A stretch of DNA of 24,169 nt from NCBI GenBank assembly GCA_026770615.1, contig MU631771.1, positions 66,441 to 90,609 on the forward strand, in the 5' to 3' direction. The notes under the pieces are model-generated. The model had not been told where the DNA came from. It saw nothing but the letters and a program-made list of their open reading frames with translations, and did no database searches. Position numbers and translations under genes: made by a program. Every line of letters starts with the position of its first letter. Positions within the stretch are counted from its first letter, which is position 1. Shown piece by piece: positions 1 to 9,684 of this stretch. The DNA is from Pavlovales sp. CCMP2436. Its lineage: Eukaryota; Haptophyta; Pavlovophyceae; Pavlovales.

Positions 1-174
1 ACACACACACACATATACATGTGTGTGTGTGTGTGTGAATGTGTGTGTGTGTGTGTGTGTGTGTGTATACATATATTGGCCATAAAGGGTTTTGCGCGGG
101 GGAGGAGCGGATGTCGCGTGAGAGCGGCGCACCTCGTACTATACATGTGTCTGTATATATCTGTATATATATAT

Positions 175-210
<36 letters not shown>

Positions 211-243
211 TATATACAGATATATACAGATAGAACAGATACA
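1..243. repeat. Microsatellite cluster (CA/TG, TA, ACAGATATAT)
   Basis: Bases 1-12 are (AC)n, about 20-66 are (TG)n with one interruption, about 150-205 are TA-rich with a clean (TA)n core, and about 206-240 repeat the unit acagatatat. No gene is supported here. If the minus-strand gene to the right is spliced at 325/324, this block would lie inside its next intron. Confidence 0.9.
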
Positions 244-244
244 T

Positions 245-1926
245 CTATAGTACGTCAGTGGTCATGTCGCTGCGTTTCAAATACATATATTGGCCGTGAC
301 GGGTGTGACGCGCGGGCGCGCGCACTTCGTCTGCGTTGGTGACGCGCACGTAGAGGGCGAGCATGTCGAAGCCGGCCACCAGCTGCCCGACGCTGAGCGC
401 CTTGCCCGCCTTACCCTCGTCGCCATCCGCGTGTAGCGTGATGCTCTTCGAGAACACCTTGCGCCCCCACGATCGATCAACGACGGGGGGGATGGTGGTC
501 CCTTTGTCCTCCTGCTGCCTGCTCGCGAACAGGGAGGAGGAGGAGGTCTGCACCATCTGCGGGCGGGTGGAGGCCGCTGGCACCGCGCCCGACCCACGGC
601 GAGATGTGCTGGCTGTCCGCGGAGGGGACACGGTCTCTGACGAGGCGGTGGAGGCGGGGGCGGCGCTGGCGGCGGCGGCGATGGCGGCGGTGGCGAACGC
701 CGAGTCACGCGCTCGCCGTGAGAACTCCAGCCGGTCTTGCGCGACACGTGACCTAGCCGCGATCTCGCCGAGCTGCTCCGCGCGCTTGCGCTTGCGCTCG
801 TGCTCGAGGTGCGCCTGTCCGAGCTGCACGCCCATCGTGGCGGCCGCCTTGTGCGCGAACTCGAGCCGCTCCGCCCACCGCGCCACCTGCACCGTCTCCG
901 CGGCCAGCGCGCCGCTCAGCGCGTCCAGCTCGCCATCAGCCGCGCGCTCGGCCGCCTGCATCCGCTTGAGGACGTGCCCGTGCGCGAGAAGCTCCTGTGC
1001 CATCTGCTTCGTGCCCAGGTCGAGCGCTGCGAGTTCGCGCATCAGCTCGCGCGTGCGGAGCTGATGCTTCTGCTCCTTGCCGTCGCCCAACGCCGACCGA
1101 GAGACGGCCGCGTCCAGTGCCAGGTCTGCCCTCCCCAGCTCGCGCTGGAGCTCGCGCCTGTGGTGGCACAGCGCGGCCAGCTCCGCGGCGAGCCCCAAGT
1201 TGCGCGCGCTCTCCTTCTTTGCACTCCCCGCGCTGCTCGACTGCGACTCTCTGCGCGGCGGCCCGGCGGAGGTCAGCGTAGAGCCCACAGAGCTTGCTCC
1301 GCTTGCGGGGCGCTGCGTCTGCTGCGTCCCCGCGGAGCCGATAGCCCGCTGCAAGCCGATGGGCGGGACGCCGTTTGACGCGGCTTTGGCGGGGCCAGTC
1401 GGGGGCGGCTTTGGCGGGCGTGGCTTTGACGGGGGCTGCGCGGCGCGCGGCGCGGGCGCGGCGTCCGTGCGCGGCCAGGAAGGTGGGGGCCGCGCAAGCT
1501 CGACTCTCGCCTTCTCGAAGCTGAGGACGTCCAGCTGCGGACGATGCGGGCGAGGTGGGGGGAGGGGCGGGAGGGGAGGGGCGGGAGGGGAGGGGCGCGG
1601 TCAGCGTCCTGTCTGCCTCTCTCTGTCCGCGGGGCGTAAGGGCCTCGACTCACCTCCTCCTCCAGGTCGAGCCGCTCCAGCCGCAGCTGCGTGAGCAGCG
1701 CGGTAGCCTCGCGCTCCGTCTTGGGGACCACGACCTGGCCGTGGGGCGCCCTGGGGCTGAACGCCACCTGCTGCGGCGTACTCGCCGGCCGTGTGGCGTG
1801 CTCGCTGGCCGTGCGGCCGCGAAGCTCGGCCAGCTGTCGCGACAGCCTGACGCGCGGCGAGAGCGCTGGGTGGGGCCCGGCGGTGGGAGGCCGCATGACG
1901 ACGCGCGCATTGCCGATACCGACCAT
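245..1926 (-). CDS. Coiled-coil protein of unknown function, two exons, 3' end uncertain
   Basis: No family is recognised. Exon 1 is 1926-1654 (91 codons, starting MVGIGNARVV) and exon 2 begins at 1534. The 119-nt intron (1653-1535) has a GTGAGT donor, a long C/T tract and a CAG acceptor, and joins the exons in phase 0 (LDLEEE then LDVLSFEKA), continuing one helical segment across the junction. Exon 2 stays open to a stop at 245. The protein has a basic, Pro-rich N-terminus, a Pro/Lys/Ala linker, a long Ala/Glu/Arg/Leu-rich region expected to be coiled coil (about 1200-690), a Ser/Ala-rich linker, and a C-terminal globular-looking piece with WGRKVFSKSITLH and LALYVRVTNADE. The last 27 residues have odd composition, and GTGCGC at 325 could be a donor (the RPL5 intron 2 donor has the same hexamer). 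The gene may therefore continue beyond the window. It is divergently paired with the EME1-like gene. Confidence 0.6.
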
Positions 1927-2080
1927 CACCGCCTTGCGGCTCGGCAAGCGCTTCGGAGCGCCTTGCGCGCTCTGAGCCTGCGCTGAGCCTGCCTCACGAA
2001 GAAAAACGGCAGTCCGCCGTTGACGAGGCGAGCCGCCGGGCAGGCTCACGAGGGGGTCGAGCGGGCGCGCGGAAGCGGCA
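1927..2080. promoter_or_regulatory. Putative bidirectional promoter between divergent genes
   Basis: Only 154 bp separate the two start codons of the coiled-coil gene (-) and the EME1-like gene (+). The stretch is GC-rich with no TATA-like sequence. Any promoter elements must lie here or inside the coding regions, so a shared bidirectional promoter is inferred from spacing alone. Confidence 0.35.
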
Positions 2081-2287
2081 ATGTCCGACGACTTCGTCGA
2101 CCTCTGCACCCCGCCGGGCTCACCCGCTGAGCCCGAGCCCGCGATCGAGCCTAAGGCCGAGCCCGAGCCCGAGACCGAGCCCGCGCTCGAGCCTGAGCCC
2201 GAGTCCGAGTCCGAGCCCGAGCCTGAGCCCGAACCCGAGCCCGAGCCCGAGCCCGAGCCGGAGGCTGAACCCGAACCGCTCGAGCCT

Positions 2288-2320
<33 letters not shown>

Positions 2321-4198
2321 TCCGAGCCGGAGGCTGAGCCCGAACCGCTCGAGCCTGAGCCCGAGCCCGAGCCCAAGCCCGCGCTCGAGTCCGAGCCTGA
2401 GCCCGCGCCCGAGCCCGAGCGCGAGGCTGCGCAGAGCGAGGAGCCGTGGAGCCCGCACCGGCACGACGACCCTTGGACCCCGGACCGCTCGCCAGACCGC
2501 TCGCCTGTTGTCGACCCCGGCACCGACCCCTCCGATCCCGCCGACGCGCCCACCCGCGCCCCACCCTCGCCGGCCTCGCCTCCCTGTCTGCGCCCGGCGA
2601 CCGGCGGGGGGAAGTTGGCCGGCAACACCGCGCCAGTGGATCTGTGCGACTCGCCCTCGCCGCGCCAGCCGCCGCTACCTCGCTCAACAGGCAAGCGGTC
2701 CATGGCCGAGCGCATGGCGAACGCTGGCTACCCGACCACCAACCCGGGCGGCGGCGGCTCGCAGGAGTGGGGCGGCGCGCTCTCGCTCTCGGGCAGCAAG
2801 CCCTCCGGGGACGACGAGGACTCCGACCCGCTCGCGGCCGCCATCGCCCGTGCCAAGCGCAGCCGAGGTGGCACGCGCGGCCGCCCGTCGCCCGTCGCCG
2901 AGAGCCCGACTTACAGCCCCGGCGGGAGTCCGCCCAGGGGTACGGACAGCGCCGCGCAGAGCCCAGACGACACGCTGCGGCACGGGGCGGGCCGGGCGCC
3001 CGGCAAGGCGTCCAAGGCGGCCGGGCGCGCATCAGCCGCGCTGGCCAAGCAGGCTGTCAAGGCGCTGGAGCAGAAGGCCAAGGCGGACGCCAAGGTGCAG
3101 CGCGACGCCGGCCGCGCGGAGAAGCGCGCGCACGACGAGCTCTCGCGCCAGCTGCAGCGAGAGGGCAAGCGCTCGCGCGTCGCGCTGCTTCCCAGCCAGC
3201 CCGCCTCCCCGGCCGGCGCAGCGGCGGCGGGCGCCACCCGCCAGCCCGCGCGGCCGAGCATGGTGCAGCTGCAGCTCCGGCTTGCGCGCCCCGCCCGCTG
3301 CGGCTTCAGCACGGCGCCCCAGACCGAGGCGCTGGCGCTCCTGGCGCACCTCGAGGCGGCGCTGCGGCAGGACGGGCTGCCCGAGCTCTCCGCCGAGGCC
3401 AGCCGGCTGCCCGACCGCGCGCTGGGCACCCTGGAGTGGCTCGTGAAGCTGCCGTATGCGCGCGAGGCGAGGGCGCGCAACTGGCGGCCGGCGGAGCGCG
3501 CGCTGCTCCTCGTCGACGCGCGGGTGCCCGCTGTCGGCAACACGCCCTCGCCCCTGTTCGAGGCCGAGCTGCTCGCGCGCGTGGCGGCGGTGCTGGCCGC
3601 GGCGCCCGCGTGCAAGCTAACGCTAGCGCTAGTGGGCAAGGCGCGCGCGGGGCTGCTCCCGCTGCTCGTCCGCCTCGAGGCGCTCGACGCGGCGCGCGTG
3701 CGCACGCGCGTGCTCCCGCCCGGCGCCGGCGCGTCCGACGCGCTGCTCGCGCCGTTCGTCGCACTGGCGCGGCACCACTCGGTCTCGCTCGTGGACGCCA
3801 TCAAGAAGGCAGTGGGCCCCTTCCAGCCGCAATCCTTTCTCAACGGGCTGAACAAGGTCGACCTCCTCCTCGACAAGGTCAAGCCCAAAGACGAGCACGA
3901 GGCGTGGCTCGGCGTGCTGTGCTCGCTGGTGCCCAAGACCACCGCGCAGGCCGTGGTCGCAGCCTACTCCACCTTCGCGCTGCTCGCCACCGCGTGGACC
4001 GACGCGGGGCCCGGCGCCGCGCCGTTGCTCCTCGAGCGGCTCGCGCGCAACACGACGACGCGCGTGCGGATCGGGCCGAGCGACTCGAGCGCGATCCACA
4101 GATTCTTCACCGCCGACCTGCACCCCTCCGCACTCGCCGACGGCTCGTCCACCAATAGGCACACGACCGTGCCGCTGGCCGTGGCCCGCTCCCTCTGA
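2081..4198 (+). CDS. EME1: EME1/MMS4-like non-catalytic subunit of the MUS81 structure-specific endonuclease
   Basis: Single exon of 705 aa, ATG at 2081 and TGA at 4196. In known systems EME1/MMS4 pairs with MUS81 in the nucleus to cut branched DNA at stalled forks and recombination intermediates. Layout seen: N-terminal [10 protein letters not shown]; a Glu-Pro repeat tract at residues about 16-116; a second VDLCDSPSP at about 186; a Lys/Ala-rich helix at about 310-367, as precedes the nuclease fold in EME1; an Ala/Leu-rich domain at about 393-570 with strand-like [10 protein letters not shown] and [10 protein letters not shown]; then a helix-hairpin-helix-like part ([17 protein letters not shown], residues about 610-640) and a terminal [17 protein letters not shown] resembling the RIGP..S..I ending of EME1 proteins. 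The catalytic GDx(n)ERKxxxD signature of MUS81/XPF is absent, as expected for the inactive partner. The family call rests on C-terminal motifs and overall order; it could be another XPF-fold pseudo-nuclease. Confidence 0.6.
2126..2430 (+). repeat. Glu-Pro (GAGCCC) coding minisatellite
   Basis: The six-base unit gagccc, with variants, is repeated through this stretch and encodes (EP)n in the EME1-like protein. A longer unit containing gaggctga recurs with a 69-bp period (2261 and 2330). On the opposite strand the same DNA reads as Ser-Gly, which produces a long spurious reading frame. Confidence 0.85.
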
Positions 4199-4660
4199 GC
4201 CCCGGAAGTGGATCAGAGGACGCGTCCGCGCGGGCCACTAGTGGCGCTGCTCAGCGAGATAAAAAAAAAATCGATTCACTAAGGAGAGCAAATTAAATTT
4301 GTGTCCGATTCTTATGCAGTGACTTTTTTTATGTAGTTAGTTACATTTTGTTGACTAACTTGATTATTTGAAAACGTGTAGTTATTAGTATAAGATTATG
4401 CCACAGAAATTAAATGATGACAACGCGCGTGCGTGCAGTCATCATGCTAAATAACTAATCATTATGTTAAGATCGATCATCGGCAGCCCGTCTGGACACG
4501 ACCGACGTCTGACAGACCTGAGCGCCTGCGGGGCCCCCTAGGTCCAAGTGGCCGGATGCCACGTTCAGCCAGTACCTCGGACCTTTCTGCGGTGTGCCTA
4601 TCGAGCTCGGGCCGAGAATTGAAAGGCGACCCAGCTAGCCGCCCCGTAGCCCCCGCGCTA
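4199..4660. other. AT-rich 3' intergenic region between convergent genes
   Basis: The first 60 bases are the EME1-like 3' flank, followed by an A-run at 4261. Bases 4260-4470 are AT-rich with no open frame. 4480-4660 is GC-rich again and probably contains the 3' UTR of the minus-strand gene that ends at 4661. No RNA gene or mobile element was recognised. Confidence 0.6.
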
Positions 4661-6028
4661 CTACTGCTGCTGCTGCATTTGCTGCATTAAGCGCTGCATA
4701 TCGATGCCCGCGGTGACCAGCACGCGCTGGGTCGCTTGCATCATGGCGCCCTGGATGACCGCATCCGTGGCGTACATTTGCAGCTCGGCCTGCGACTGGG
4801 CGAGTAGCAGCAGCGGCGGCAACAACAACAGCGGCAGCAGCAGCATTAGAAAATTATTATTAAAATTTTATATACACATGTGTATGAATATGTATATGTG
4901 TATGAATATGTATATGTATACAGGGTATTGCGGGCAATAAGAAACCGTCGTGTTAAGAAACTGAGCCTCTTATTTTGCATTCTTTGTATGTAATTTAAGT
5001 AAATTTAAGCATTTTTTGTATGTAATTTGCTAAGAAACTCAGCCTCGGCCTCAAAAAGCGCCGTTCTTATTGCCCGCGATCCCCTGTATGTATATGGATA
5101 TGCATATGTCTATTTCACTTTCTATTATTTATATTATTAATATCATCATTATTATTATTATTATTACTATTACTATTACTATTGTTACTATTACTATTAT
5201 TATTACTATTATTACCTGGGCGTAGCCCTCGTCGCTGCTCGCGTAGCCGAAGAGCACCGCAGCCTCCTTCTGCTTGATGATCATCAGCCGCGTCACCGCC
5301 TGTTGTTTCTCTACGTCCGACAGCTGCGCCATCAGCTCGCCGCGCATCAGTTCCGACACCTTGCGCAAAAAGCCGTGCGATTGAAAATGATCGACGACCC
5401 CGATGGCTAGTGCGCGCGCGCTTTCGAGGTCGAGGTCGGTCCCAAGCTCGCACCCGAAGCCGTGCCGGAGCAGCACCCCCCAGCGGACGCGCACTTGCCT
5501 GCGCAGCGCCTCGAGCGTGCTCGCGTCGGCGCCCACGCAGCTCGAGGCGCCGGGTCCGGCGTGGAGCAGGTCGAGCAAGAGCGCGATGCCCCCGTCGCCG
5601 AGCTGCGGCATCCGCTGCGCCAGAGCGATGATCTGCTGCGTCAGCACAACGTTACATGAGATCCATTTCACGAGTGTGTCGCCGCCGCCGCGCGCGGCCG
5701 CGAGCTGCTGCGCGACCGGCTCCGCCTCGAGCGCGTGCGTCAGCTCGGCGGAGGCTGCGAGCAGCTCGGCGGCGCTCGGCAGGCGCACGGCCGCCGGCGC
5801 CGACGAGGCGAGCGAGCGGCTGAGCGCTGACTGGAAGGCCGAGGCGCCGAGCGACGCGCCGAGCGACGCGCCGAGCGAGCGGCTGAGTGCCGAGCGGAGG
5901 GTCGAGGTACCAAGCGAGCGGCAGAGCGCCGGGCGGAGGGCCGAGGCGCCGAGCGAGAGGTAGAGCGCCGGGCGGAGGGCGTAGCCGGCCCGCGAAAGGC
6001 CGGAGCGGGCGCGCGTGGAGGTCGCCAT
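4661..6028 (-). CDS. Putative mitochondrial protein with repeat-built transit peptide, two exons, function unknown
   Basis: Exon 1 is 6028-5216 (271 codons, starting MATSTRARSGLSRAG) and exon 2 is 4795-4661 (44 residues plus stop), giving 315 aa. The 420-nt intron (5215-4796) starts GTAATAATAG and ends in a C/T-rich tract before CAG; both exons are in phase 0. The N-terminus lacks acidic residues and is rich in Arg, Ser, Ala and Leu, as in mitochondrial presequences. It consists of about four 13-residue repeats of the type ALRPALCRSLGTS. The body is helical (WISCNVVLTQQIIALAQRM, GIALLLDLLHAG, LMIIKQKEAAVLFGYASSDE) and matches no family I recognise. The C-terminus is Gln/Met-rich (RLMQQMQQQQ) and is followed by two TAG codons. 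A second in-frame CAG six bases further on offers an alternative acceptor. The intron carries a MITE and AT-rich trinucleotide repeats. Confidence 0.6.
4921..5086. mobile_element. hAT-like MITE, copy 1 (166 bp), in an intron
   Basis: The element begins CAGGG and ends CCCTG. Its first and last about 25 bases form imperfect terminal inverted repeats (right arm caggggatcgcgggcaataa read inward; the left arm differs at a few positions around 4926-4929). It is flanked on both sides by the 8-bp sequence TATGTATA (4913-4920 and 5087-5094), a perfect target duplication, though the flanks are TA-rich. CA-GGG termini with 8-bp duplications are characteristic of the hAT superfamily. It is too short to encode a transposase. 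It lies inside the intron of the gene at 4661-6028. Confidence 0.8.
5095..5215. repeat. ATT/ATTACT trinucleotide repeat at intron 5' end
   Basis: Degenerate (TTA/CTA)n repeats run from about 5130 to 5215, right at the splice donor of the minus-strand gene. Read through, they add only a string of Ile/Val residues to exon 1, which supports splicing at 5216/5215. Confidence 0.7.
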
Positions 6029-6149
6029 TGTGCTTTTTTAAATTCCCTCTGACCCGCTGCCGCTGCACTGGGCCGCCACCTCCGCCGAAGCCCGGTAAGA
6101 ATAGTCTTAATATTCTTCTTAATATTCTCCTTGATCTTTTGTTGCTATT

Positions 6150-6298
6150 GTTGTTGTTGGTGTTATTCTTCTTTTTGTTGTTCTTCTTCTTCTTCTTAAT
6201 ATTAATAATATTGATGATGATAATGATAATGATGATGCTGTTGCTGCTGCTGCTGCTGATGATGATGCTGTCTGACCGCTGCAGGCAGCGGTCAGACA
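6150..6298. repeat. TTC/TTA/ATG/TGC simple repeats ending in a 14-bp palindrome
   Basis: Mixed trinucleotide tracts (ttc, aat, gat, tgc) run to 6268. They are followed by a perfect inverted repeat with arms at 6269-6282 and 6285-6298 (tgtctgaccgctgc and its complement) separated by two bases. It lies upstream of the start codon of the minus-strand gene at 6028. Confidence 0.75.
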
Positions 6299-6378
6299 CG
6301 CAGAAGGTGAGCGCTCTTTGCCTTCCTCGTGTTGGCATTTTAAACTATATCTCACTCTCAGTCTGCTAGCCGGAAGTG

Positions 6379-6865
6379 CCCTACATTCATATAACGGAGC
6401 CTTCTTCAACTAGTCCTTCCACCGCGCTCCTGCGCGGCGGCCCGCGCCCTGCACGCGCGAACAAGTTCACGGCACTCAAAACCCAAACCCGCCATCAAGT
6501 GGACTCGCTCGCGCTCGACGTCTCGGCTTCTTCGGCTCCCTCTTCAACCAGTCCTTCCAGCGCGCCCCCGCGCTGCGGCCCGAGCCCTGCACGCGCAAAC
6601 GAGCTCTCGACATTCAAAACCCCATCGCTTCCCAGCGATACGTCACCGCTGGGATCACCAATGGACTCGCTTGCTCGCGCACTGTCGGGCGGCCCCGCGT
6701 TGCGCAGCGACGCCAGCGCTTTGTTTTCGGCTTCCTCATCATCCACCACTTCTACCAGCTCCCCACTTCGGCGTAGCGCGTAGGAGCATGCGTCGGAGCG
6801 CTTAGATCAACCTGACTTGAATCTGAAACGTACCGCCAGCCCGAACCCCCCTACATTAATATAAC
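6379..6865 (+). repeat. Tandem-repeat block, copy 1 (inverted partner at 10397-10975)
   Basis: The block is bracketed by a 17-bp near-perfect direct repeat (cctacattcatataac type) at 6379-6395 and 6849-6865. Inside are degenerate tandem units of about 138 bp (for example cttcaactagtccttccacc, repeated about 140 bases on). The plus strand has an open frame at 6376-6783 (Ser/Pro/Ala-rich, with PARANKFTALKTQTRHQVDS and LGSPMDSLARALSGGPALRS), and the minus strand has an 84-codon frame at 6749-6495. The inverted copy keeps both frames open. Because both strands are open and the copies are very similar, coding status cannot be decided. It looks like a recent repeat, not a host gene. Confidence 0.6.
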
Positions 6866-7897
6866 TTATAAGTCTGGTTTCACGGTGTTGAGATTGGTCT
6901 CGATCTTCCGATGGTGTCGTTCGGGCCGCTTGCGAGGGGGGCTGGCAGAGCGAGCGAGCTCCATATAGTGAGTCCCCAATCCCAATCGTGTTTGACTATA
7001 TTGTTGTAATGTATGTCGGGGCACACGTAAAAGGGCACACAAAAAGGTAGGCGCTATATTTACTGATAGGGATTCAAGCTGGCGTCTGACTGTTCTGAAT
7101 GTTGTGCTGGTCTGAGCGCTGCGTCGCCCATTGCCTGCTGCGTGCCTTAGTCGGCTGCGCGCTATATTATATGATGATTTTTTTTCGAATGACGGCTGGG
7201 AATTAACTGAAACGACGTGTGCCTCGGGAACGAAGAGGGCGATAGGCGACGGGTGGCGCGGGTTGACGAGGGGGGCACAGGCTCGAGCGGATATTCGCGT
7301 TTGAAACGAGCTTGGCTGCTGTCTCGAGCCCGTTGAGCTGGGCTCGTCGGATGCAGCTCAGAAGCTGAGCCTCCAGCTTCTCCAAGGTCGCCCTTCTTGT
7401 TGCTCGCAATCCGGCTGGCTAGAAGGCGAGGAGAAAAAATCGTCGGACAGACCAGGACACGCGCCGGGGTCACGCAGCCATCATTTTCCTTCTCCTCCTT
7501 GCTCGCGTGCACTGAACCCGTGCGCTCATGACGCAAACCCCCTGAACCAGCCCCTCGGCCGCAGCCCGCAGGTCTGGTTTCAAAAATGTTTCAAAATATC
7601 GTCTTTTAAAAACTGCTGCCACGGAGCTCGTGCCAGCTCTCTCTTGGTAAACGCAGCGGTGCGGGTGTCGCGCGTGGCCGGGCGGTGGTTGCAGGGCACG
7701 GGGGGCGGACGGTGGCGTGGGCGGCCCGCTCGGCTGCGAGGCCGCTCACGCTGGCGCCCGTCGTTACGCCGCCGCACGCTGGGCTTCGTCTCGCACGCCG
7801 CACAGCTCGGGCCGAGCGAGCGCATTAGCCCACACGTGCTATGCTCCACCCCCGCCTGCCTCCCCCGCGCGGCCCCGCAGGTAGCCGGCCAGTCACC
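6866..7897. other. Upstream region of RPL5, no supported gene
   Basis: Bases 6866-7200 are mixed composition and include a dispersed repeat at 7061-7100. Bases 7200-7560 and 7580-7850 show Arg/Pro-rich open frames on both strands of the sort expected from GC bias; none looks like a protein. The GC-rich 7640-7897 leads into the RPL5 start codon and probably holds its promoter and 5' UTR. Confidence 0.5.
7061..7100. repeat. Dispersed 40-bp repeat, copy A
   Basis: Bases 7066-7100 are identical over 35 bp to 22482-22516 in the same orientation (containing gattcaagctggcgtctgac). Including the preceding tact, 39 of 40 bases match. There is no open frame or fold to explain it; it is probably the remnant of a larger repeat family. 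Confidence 0.8.
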
Positions 7898-9259
7898 ATG
7901 GGTGTCATGAAGGTCGTGAAGACGCCCCAGTACTTCAAGACCTTCCAGGTCAAGTTCCGCAGGAGGCGCGAGGGCAAGACGGACTACCGCGCGCGCAAGG
8001 GTCTTACCGCGCAGGATAAGGTCCGTCGCCGCTCGCGTTTGTAGCTTGTGTGAACGCTTGCCAGGAGCCTCGCTACATCGGGTGCTGGGCCATTAGCGCG
8101 TTTGCACGGGGGGCTGGGTGGGCGACGCTCGGACGCTTGGGCGCGGGTTCAGCGGGTGGACTCGCCGCTGGCCCCGCGCGCTTTCGCTCAGACGGCCCGC
8201 TCGCCCCGACTAGGCTACTTTCCGCAGCCCGCTGGCGTGGCTTGGGGCATGCGTGGATAGCGCGTGTGCGCTTGCTCGCTCATGCGTGCTCCGCTCGCAC
8301 CCCCCCCCTCCCCCGCGCAGAACAAGTACGCGACGTCGAAGTACCGCATCGTGGTGCGCATCACCAACAAGGATGTCTGCTGCCAGATCATCGACGCCAA
8401 GATCCACGGCGACGTCGTGATCTGCGCCGCCTACGCGCACGAGCTGCCGCGCTACGGCATCAAGGTTGGTCTCACCAACTACGCCGCGTGCTACGCCACC
8501 GGCTTGCTGCTCGCGCGCCGCACGCTGCAGAAGTTTGGCCTGGACGAGACGTACGAGGGACAGACCGAGCCCGACGGTGAGATGTACTGCGTTGAGGCTG
8601 TGGAGGACGGCCCGCGGCCCTTCACCGCGGTTCTCGACGTGGGCCTTGTGAGCACCACCACGGGCAACCGCGTGTTCGGCGCGCTCAAGGGCGCGGTCGA
8701 CGGCGGCCTGGACATCCCGCACAGCGCCAAGCGCTTCCCCGGCTATGACAAGGCCGAGAAGGAGCTGGACGCCGAGACGCACCGGAAGTACATCTTCGGC
8801 GGGCACGTGCAGGAGTACATGGAGATGCTCCAGGAGGATGTGCGCGCCATACATTCCCCGCCGCGCGAGGCCTGCTTGTGGCGTCGCACACACCCACCCA
8901 CCACACACACACACACCCGGCCAACACGTCTGCCCTTGCTCACGTGCGTCCCCCCGCCTGCCCCGCGTCTCCAATGTGCGCAGGACGAGGACCGCTACCA
9001 GGAGCAGTTCGCCAAGTTCATCGCGGAGGACATCGGCCCGGACGACCTCGAGGAGATGTACACCTCGGGCCACGCGGCCATCCGCGAGGACCCGTCGGCG
9101 AAGCCCACGACCAAGGAGGACTCCTACCCCGACCTCAAGAAGAAGAAGATGTCGCTCTCGCAGAAGCGCGACCGCATCCGCCAGAAGATCGCCAGCTACA
9201 AGAACAAGATGAGCAAGGAGGGCGGCGACGACGACGAGGACGAGGCGTCCGACGAGTAA
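7898..9259 (+). CDS. RPL5: 60S ribosomal protein L5 (eL5), three exons
   Basis: Exons are 7898-8020 (41 codons), 8321-8839 (173 codons) and 8984-9259 (91 codons plus TAA), giving 305 aa, a typical eL5 length. eL5 binds 5S rRNA with uL11-side partners in the large ribosomal subunit. The protein reads straight through the family: [109 protein letters not shown] and a Lys-rich tail [17 protein letters not shown] with an acidic end. Both introns are phase 0 with GT-AG ends: 8021-8320 (donor GTCCGT, C-tract, GCGCAG) and 8840-8983 (donor GTGCGC, acceptor GTGCGCAG). The start has a good context, GTCACCATGG. Reading on through either donor breaks the family match at once. Confidence 0.98.
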
Positions 9260-9684
9260 GGCGTATTTCACAGCAGGCGCGGTGCGCGCCTCGTGGCCTC
9301 GCTGTGGCCACAGACACCACAAAACGCGGCGGCTGTAAGCCCGGTCTCCGGGATTATCCCGACCATCGTGCCGCGGGCATGCTCACGCTTGCGTTCTCAT
9401 GGCGCTAAGAGGCGCGTGACCACGCGCAAGTTTGCAGCTGCCTCGGCTCATATACATATTGAATTAAAAAATTTAAGTTAGTAATTCGAAGTGGGTCGTA
9501 TTTAAGATTTAATTAATCACGACTAAATATTAAGAACTTGAAATAATATCAAGTATTCATTATGGCGACTGTTACGACTTAGTTACTGCAGTAACTAATA
9601 GTAATAATTCAAATAGTATGCATGATCAAGTTTGTAAAACTTAAATAGCGTCAATAACCAACATCTAAACCCCCATGAGTCACA
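9260..9684. other. RPL5 3' flank and AT-rich intergenic region
   Basis: Bases 9260-9440 are GC-rich and likely contain the RPL5 3' UTR. Bases 9450-9670 are AT-rich, with no open frame, RNA gene or repeat that I can place. Confidence 0.5.

Noticed and set aside
1273..2715. 480-codon minus-strand frame with long Ser-Gly repeats
   Set aside because: The upstream half is the antisense of the Glu-Pro tract in the EME1-like gene. Only the part from 1926 to 1654 belongs to the coiled-coil gene, and the part below 1654 is intron read-through.
2446..4158. 570-codon plus-strand frame inside the EME1-like gene
   Set aside because: Ala/Arg/Gly-rich shadow of the real frame caused by high GC content; it has no domain-like order.
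8210..9322. 370-codon minus-strand frame
   Set aside because: Antisense of RPL5; it runs across both RPL5 introns and has no recognisable motif.
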